A stretch of 64,000 nucleotides of DNA, taken from the NCBI GenBank assembly GCA_036244855.1, contig BQKZ01000919.1, forward strand, positions 45,766-109,765, given 5' to 3'. Numbering within the stretch: position 1 is the first letter of the stretch; each line of letters opens with the position of its first letter. Shown in pieces: positions 59,522-64,000 of this stretch. The notes under the pieces are model-generated. The model saw only the letters and a program-made list of their open reading frames with translations. It had not been told where the DNA came from and did not search any database. The position numbers and the translations under genes are program-made. The DNA comes from Temnopleurus reevesii. Lineage: Eukaryota > Echinodermata > Echinoidea > Temnopleuroida > Temnopleuridae.

Positions 59522-59621
59522 AATGCTGAAGATGAAAAACTGAGGAATCAAATGAAAAACAGAATTCTCCTTCGCCCAGATGATGGCAAGCATGATTTAG
59601 AGAGATGCCAACCGTTCTAGA
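59514..59621 (+). CDS. Candidate N-terminal coding segment, unrecognised
   Basis: The ATG at 59514 sits in an optimal context (ACCATGG) within the X-box. The frame is open for 35 codons to TAG at 59619-59621, starting MATNAEDEKLRNQM and later reading LLRPDDGKHDL. The composition is charged and protein-like, unlike the low-complexity frames elsewhere. No standard GT donor falls before the stop except a weak CC/GTTCTA; a GC-type donor (ATG/GCAAGC near 59587) is possible. A pyrimidine-rich tract and then an assembly gap follow, so the rest of any gene cannot be seen. It could be a true first exon, a short peptide, or chance. Confidence 0.3.
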
Positions 59622-59629
59622 ACATGATT

Positions 59630-59767
59630 CCCTTTTCCGTCTCTTTTTTACTCCTCTCTTTTCCTGTTTCCCCTTCTTTTTACCTTTCTGTATTTTCCTT
59701 TCTATTTTCTCTCTTCACCTCCTTCTCTCTTCCACTCTTTTCCTTGGAATCTTAAAACCATTTCCTC
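59630..59767. repeat. Pyrimidine-rich tract running into the gap
   Basis: CT/TTTCC-rich on the + strand, the opposite bias to the other long tracts. The assembly breaks inside or just after it. Confidence 0.8.
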
Positions 59768-60126
59768 NNNNNNNNNNNNNNNNNNNNNNNNNNNNNNNNN
59801 NNNNNNNNNNNNNNNNNNNNNNNNNNNNNNNNNNNNNNNNNNNNNNNNNNNNNNNNNNNNNNNNNNNNNNNNNNNNNNNNNNNNNNNNNNNNNNNNNNNN
59901 NNNNNNNNNNNNNNNNNNNNNNNNNNNNNNNNNNNNNNNNNNNNNNNNNNNNNNNNNNNNNNNNNNNNNNNNNNNNNNNNNNNNNNNNNNNNNNNNNNNN
60001 NNNNNNNNNNNNNNNNNNNNNNNNNNNNNNNNNNNNNNNNNNNNNNNNNNNNNNNNNNNNNNNNNNNNNNNNNNNNNNNNNNNNNNNNNNNNNNNNNNNN
60101 NNNNNNNNNNNNNNNNNNNNNNNNNN
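59768..60126. other. Assembly gap, 359 N
   Basis: Sequence is unknown. The right flank starts inside a family C MITE, so the left part of that element probably lies in the gap. Frames drawn across the Ns are meaningless. Confidence 0.99.
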
Positions 60127-60249
60127 TATAACTTTGACAATTCATAACTTTTGAACGGATTATCCGATTTTGCTCAAATTTTCACAGTTTGTTCATCTGA
60201 GTGTTCTTTATCTATTGACAGTACATTATTGTCTGGGTGTAATTCCCCT
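60127..60249. mobile_element. Foldback MITE, family C, right half
   Basis: AATTCATAACTTTTGAACGG, TCACAGTTTGTTCATCTGA and the end AATTCCCCT match the right arm of the element at 10479-11088. TTAA follows at 60250-60253. The left half is lost in the gap. Confidence 0.75.
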
Positions 60250-60253
60250 TTAA

Positions 60254-60526
60254 GCATTATCAAACAAAACATTGTCTCTGGTATGAATTACCAGGAAGAT
60301 GAAATGTTCATTGCTCCATAAAATCTTCCAACATGAAAATTTATGTTTAATAGGTGACAATGGTGGAAACATTTCAGATCAGCTTAACATCACACATGAA
60401 TTGATGCATCAAAGACTGTAAGCTGGTCCCTAGCATTCATCAAATTATCTTTATATGTGTTTGTTGATTACAAATGAATGCATACAAACAAAATGAAACC
60501 AGACTATACAAGGCAACAAATGAAAG

Positions 60527-60559
<33 letters not shown>

Positions 60560-61382
60560 AGGAGGTATAGATTGGGTATATTCAAAAGTTGAATATTAAC
60601 ACTTGGAGATAAATAAAAAAGAATATTTAAAGTCCATTCCAAAAATGTGACGTGGCTCAATTTCGAAGGTACCATCCCAAATCTATTTGGAACTGTCAAT
60701 CAAATTTTATCTGTCAAACAACTTGATGTAAAGTACATACCACAATTATGAACAACTGTAAAATAGCACTTACCTGAGTTGTCCAAGAAAGAGGTTGAAG
60801 ATACACAGATATGAAAGATAAAAAGAAAGAGAAAGCATCTTGTTAATTATCCAGTAAACAAAATGAAGTCCACTTGCTTTGAAAAAATGTAGAGCATGCA
60901 TGGTGTACATATAGATTTACCAGAAATATTGTGTTTTCTTCTTTCTTTTAAGGCATTTGCTCAGTCGTTTTCAGGGTTATTTCTGGAAAGATAACTTTTA
61001 CACCAAACCTAATTCATTTGTTCTGCATGGCTTTTTTTTGTTGAAAATTCATTATAAACAAGCAATAGCTTTATGGAGTAAAAATTACTATCTAACAATG
61101 GATGTACCTGCAATCAAGAACTGCATAATAAATAAACATTCAAAGAAGGACATGGGGTGAGATTTGGTTACATAGTATTTGGTCAAGTTAGTACGTCCAT
61201 GGCTCAAAGTCGTCAGTTCCCTTCAAAAAGGTGGGGATGAGTCCCCAGTTACAAACAAATGGGACTGACTCACACGAAAAACATACTTTTATCAATGTTC
61301 ACTGAAAGTCTGTGTGTGTGTGTGTGTGTGTGTTTGTATGTCAAAGAGTGTGTATATATGAAGGAGCTGGAGAAAAAAAGGA
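60254..61382. other. No gene seen; (GA)n and (TG)n microsatellites
   Basis: (GA)n lies at about 60530-60560 and (TG)n at about 61310-61333. The remainder is AT-rich. Confidence 0.6.
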
Positions 61383-61621
61383 GAAGTGTGGCTCAGTGGT
61401 AGAGCGGCGCCCCATGAATGGAAGGTCGTGGGTTTGATCCCCTGCCGAGTCATACCAAAGACTTATAAAAATGGGACCATCTGCCTTCAAGCCAGGCGCT
61501 CGGAATTTAAGAATGTAGAAGGGTAATAATAACTTTATATTATGCAGGGCCTGCTGGAAAAACAGCTTACAGCTGAAAGTGGTTACCCTGGGTAAATAAG
61601 AGATATAATTATTATCATTTT
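61383..61621 (+). mobile_element. tRNA-derived SINE, family 2, copy 2
   Basis: The A box is TGGCTCAGTGG (61389-61399) and the B box GGTTTGATCC (61431-61440, one change). The body has ATACCAAAGACTTATA, ATGGGACCATCTGCCTTC, GCCAGGCGCTCGG and TATGCAGGGCCTGCTGG. It ends in an ATT-rich tail. It matches the minus-strand copy at 36077-36306 along its whole length. Confidence 0.85.
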
Positions 61622-61696
61622 AGAAAAAGAAGGAAAAATATGATGCAAAATGTCTAAAAACCTAAAAAACAGCAAACAACGTCAGTTTTCTTTAAG

Positions 61697-61945
61697 CCCT
61701 GGTCACATAGGACCCCGGAAGCAACACGATTCACCCCGGAGATCCGGAGCTCTTTTTGGCTCAATCGGGGTGAATCGGGATACACTTTCCCAAGCTCGAG
61801 TGCTGATGTTTCTATGTGACCACAAACACGGCCAAAAACAGCCCAAAACAGTCGTGTTGGGCTCCCGATTCACCCCGGAGATCCGTGTTGGAAACCGATT
61901 GGCCCCGGAAGCAACACGATCGGCCCCGGAAGCTACACGATCGAC
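61697..61945. mobile_element. Foldback MITE, family A, rearranged copy
   Basis: The left end CCCTGGTCACATAGGAC is followed by GGAAGCAACACGATTCACC, and an inverted CTATGTGACCA falls near 61812-61822. After that, further partial pieces repeat (CGATTCACCCCGGAGATCC twice, GGCCCCGGAAGC twice) up to the N at 61946. It looks like an element with internal duplications, or two collapsed copies. Confidence 0.6.
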
Positions 61946-61946
61946 N

Positions 61947-63150
61947 AATCTCTGGTTGAAATCCTTAGAAAGATAAAACGGAAAGAAAAAGAAAATTCTT
62001 GAAATGGAAGCAGGGGAATAAGCCCTCACAATCAAGGACATGAGCCTATCGGATAACATTATTTGAAGTAAAAATCCATTAGACTTGAAATGCAAGAAAC
62101 GCTCAAATGGCGAGATGAGCTGAAAAATGGCCGGGGCCACTCCATCAACCTAATTCCGCATCCGAAAAACAGTCGACCATCTGAATGTCAACAAATAAAC
62201 AGCTCAAAATTATCTGTATACACTTAGTAAATTTGTCTTGAAAGATATCTTGGATATTTAAGAAAAAATTGGCTTGAAAACTGTGTCTATGTTGCATGGG
62301 TGGTCAATGCTCAAGAAAACTTTTCATGAACTTCTTTGTCTCGACGACAGGACAGAATAAAAAATCAGGATTGTTTTGCCTTACGAATAGAAATTCTTTT
62401 AAGAATTGCATAGAAATGATGAGAATTGATGTTTGAATTCAAAATTTGTATTCCCATCAAAATTAAAAGTAGCTGGGTTGTCGCCTAAGATACAAATTTA
62501 AGCCATTGGGGACATGGCTATGGTCATATTTCTTTTATAAACAAAATAATGGAAAATCCTATATCTAAGTACTATGAAAATGTAAGTCTTAATTGATTAT
62601 ATGTTGTAATTTAATCTTAACTCACAAAAGTGAGGAAGTCACCACAATAAAAATTTTGAGGTTGCCATACTGTATCCTTTTTGGGTTTTGTGTGAAGACT
62701 GCGAACAAACTTTAAAGGTAGAAAACTACATTTGCATACATTACGGTAAAAGTTATGCTTACAACTTGTTGTGTACCTCAGATATGCCAAAATGATAACC
62801 TCTATGAAGTATTTTGGTCCAATGTAGTCCAGAATATTTTATTCAAATAAAAATCTATTCTATCATAATGCATCTTGACACCAACGGTATCGCGATACAT
62901 CTAGCGTATTACATTACCACACACACACACACAAAACATAAGAGCACATACAGTGCGCACTTCAATACACTTCCACACCATGCGGAATACGCACTGAGAG
63001 AGACTCTTGCGCTATTGGGCAACGAGGGGTTAACGGCTTTTTTAAATTTTGAATGCACGGTCCATTAAATTCGAGGCCCGAATAGCAGAATTATTATTGA
63101 AATAACTATAAATGCGCCTATCATGACCAATCTTTGAACTTAATTGATTG
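61947..63150. other. No gene seen
   Basis: AT-rich sequence with (CA)n at about 62918-62935. No recognised repeat or exon was found. Confidence 0.5.
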
Positions 63151-63280
63151 GTGATAAGTTCTAACATTTAGTACTCTTCAACATAACACAACAATCTTGG
63201 AAAGTCAAATTTTAGGTGATAAGTTCTAACATTTAGTACTCTTCAACATAACACAACAATCTTGGAAAGTCAAATTTTAG
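63151..63280. repeat. Perfect tandem duplication of 65 bp
   Basis: Bases 63151-63215 and 63216-63280 are the same, beginning GTGATAAGTTCTAACA and ending GTCAAATTTTAG. No N separates them. Zero differences imply a recent event or an assembly slip. Confidence 0.9.
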
Positions 63281-63689
63281 GCTGCAAAAGAAGTATTTTA
63301 CCTTTAAATCATTTCATAAAGTCCTTATGGTGACTATCACATTGAAACAAAATTCAATACTCAATGTGACACAGTATTCAAATAGTTTGTTGGTGTAATA
63401 GTCATGATGTCATGATGTCCAGATAACGTGAAAGGTTTCCTCTACGTTAAGAGGATCTTTTTTTCTTTAAGGGGTCAATATCTAGAGTAGATGTGAAATG
63501 ATTCCAATATCATTCAATTGACTTTTCTGAGGTAGAATGAATTACATATCAAATGACATACAGAAGAATTTAAAAAAAGAATAAATTCAAAATACATATT
63601 TCTCGTGAGTAGTCTTCAGACCACATTCACATTACATGTACAAAGGATCCAGACAGAAAACATGATCAGAAGGTCTTAAATCCCAATCA

Positions 63690-63864
63690 GGGGGCTGTTT
63701 CCACCAAGTTACAAAAAAAATTTACGAATGACTTTAATTACGACAGGTATCAGTTCTTGTGCTGAATGATCAAGAATCTTACGTGTATTACACTCGTTAA
63801 AGTACTCCAGTCCTTATTAAAGTTGTGCGTAACTTTTTGAGAAAGACTTGGTGAAACACCTCCG
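63690..63864. mobile_element. Foldback MITE, family E, degenerate copy 2
   Basis: The left end GGGGGCTGTTTCCACCAAG and the right end AGACTTGGTGAAACACCTCC match the ends of 16411-16581. The interior shares GGTATCAGTTCTTGTGC with the inverse of part of that copy. It is more diverged than copy 1. Confidence 0.65.
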
Positions 63865-64000
63865 AGGTATTGTACATCTTGTATTTGTTTTATATTCTTG
63901 TGGGAGAGCTGAAGTAAATTTACAAAATCAATACAATAGCTTATAAAAATAATTGTTGAATACAAATTTATAGCAGTTTTCTCTTAGCATTTAATTAACT

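Noticed and set aside
1..64000. CRISPR array, bacterial operon or phage
   Set aside because: No short direct repeats with unique equal-length spacers and no dense coding were found. Gene density and repeat types are those of an animal genome.

Overview
This is eukaryotic draft-assembly sequence. It is AT-rich and dense in microsatellites, tRNA-derived SINEs and short foldback (MITE-like) DNA elements. It has no operon-like packing, and no long ORF looks like a conserved protein. The two SINE families (tRNA-like heads with A and B boxes, conserved bodies, ATT/AAT tails), the single-N contig joins and the divergent near-duplicate flanks at some joins fit a highly heterozygous marine invertebrate. 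A sea urchin or other echinoderm is my best guess; this rests on the look of the repeats, not on a recognised gene.

Layout: 0.6-1.9 kb is a minisatellite and a 320 bp direct repeat. 2.5-3.0 kb holds two foldback elements. 5.9-6.6 kb is a GC-richer patch with a good TATA box, followed by a long purine-rich tract. 10.5-14.4 kb holds a TTAA-flanked foldback element and a 1,704 bp block present twice across a single N, very probably an assembly duplication. 15.4-18.4 kb has another repeat pair at an N, a perfect-ended foldback element and a head-to-head SINE pair. 20.8-29.2 kb contains several more MITEs and a SINE. 30.4-31.55 kb is a six-unit array with a period near 200 bp, followed by about 1.6 kb of purine-rich sequence (31.66-33.27 kb). 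36-42 kb has more SINEs and tRNA-like heads. 42.2-46 kb has purine tracts, two weak exon candidates and a 271 bp tandem duplication. 50-57 kb has an X-box-like site, a duplicated segment at an N, two MITEs, a three-unit tandem repeat split by a nested insertion, and a GC-rich island. 59.4-59.6 kb has the best gene-start candidate (CRE, X-box and an ATG in strong context) just before a 359-base gap. The rest is SINEs, MITEs and a perfect 65 bp tandem duplication.

Genes: I recognise no complete protein-coding gene and no functional rRNA, snRNA or tRNA gene. The window reads as intergenic or large-intron DNA. Three short exon candidates (43784-44137, 44754-44864, 59514-59621) are listed at low confidence. 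Repeat families are labelled A to I here for cross-reference only; they are not database names.
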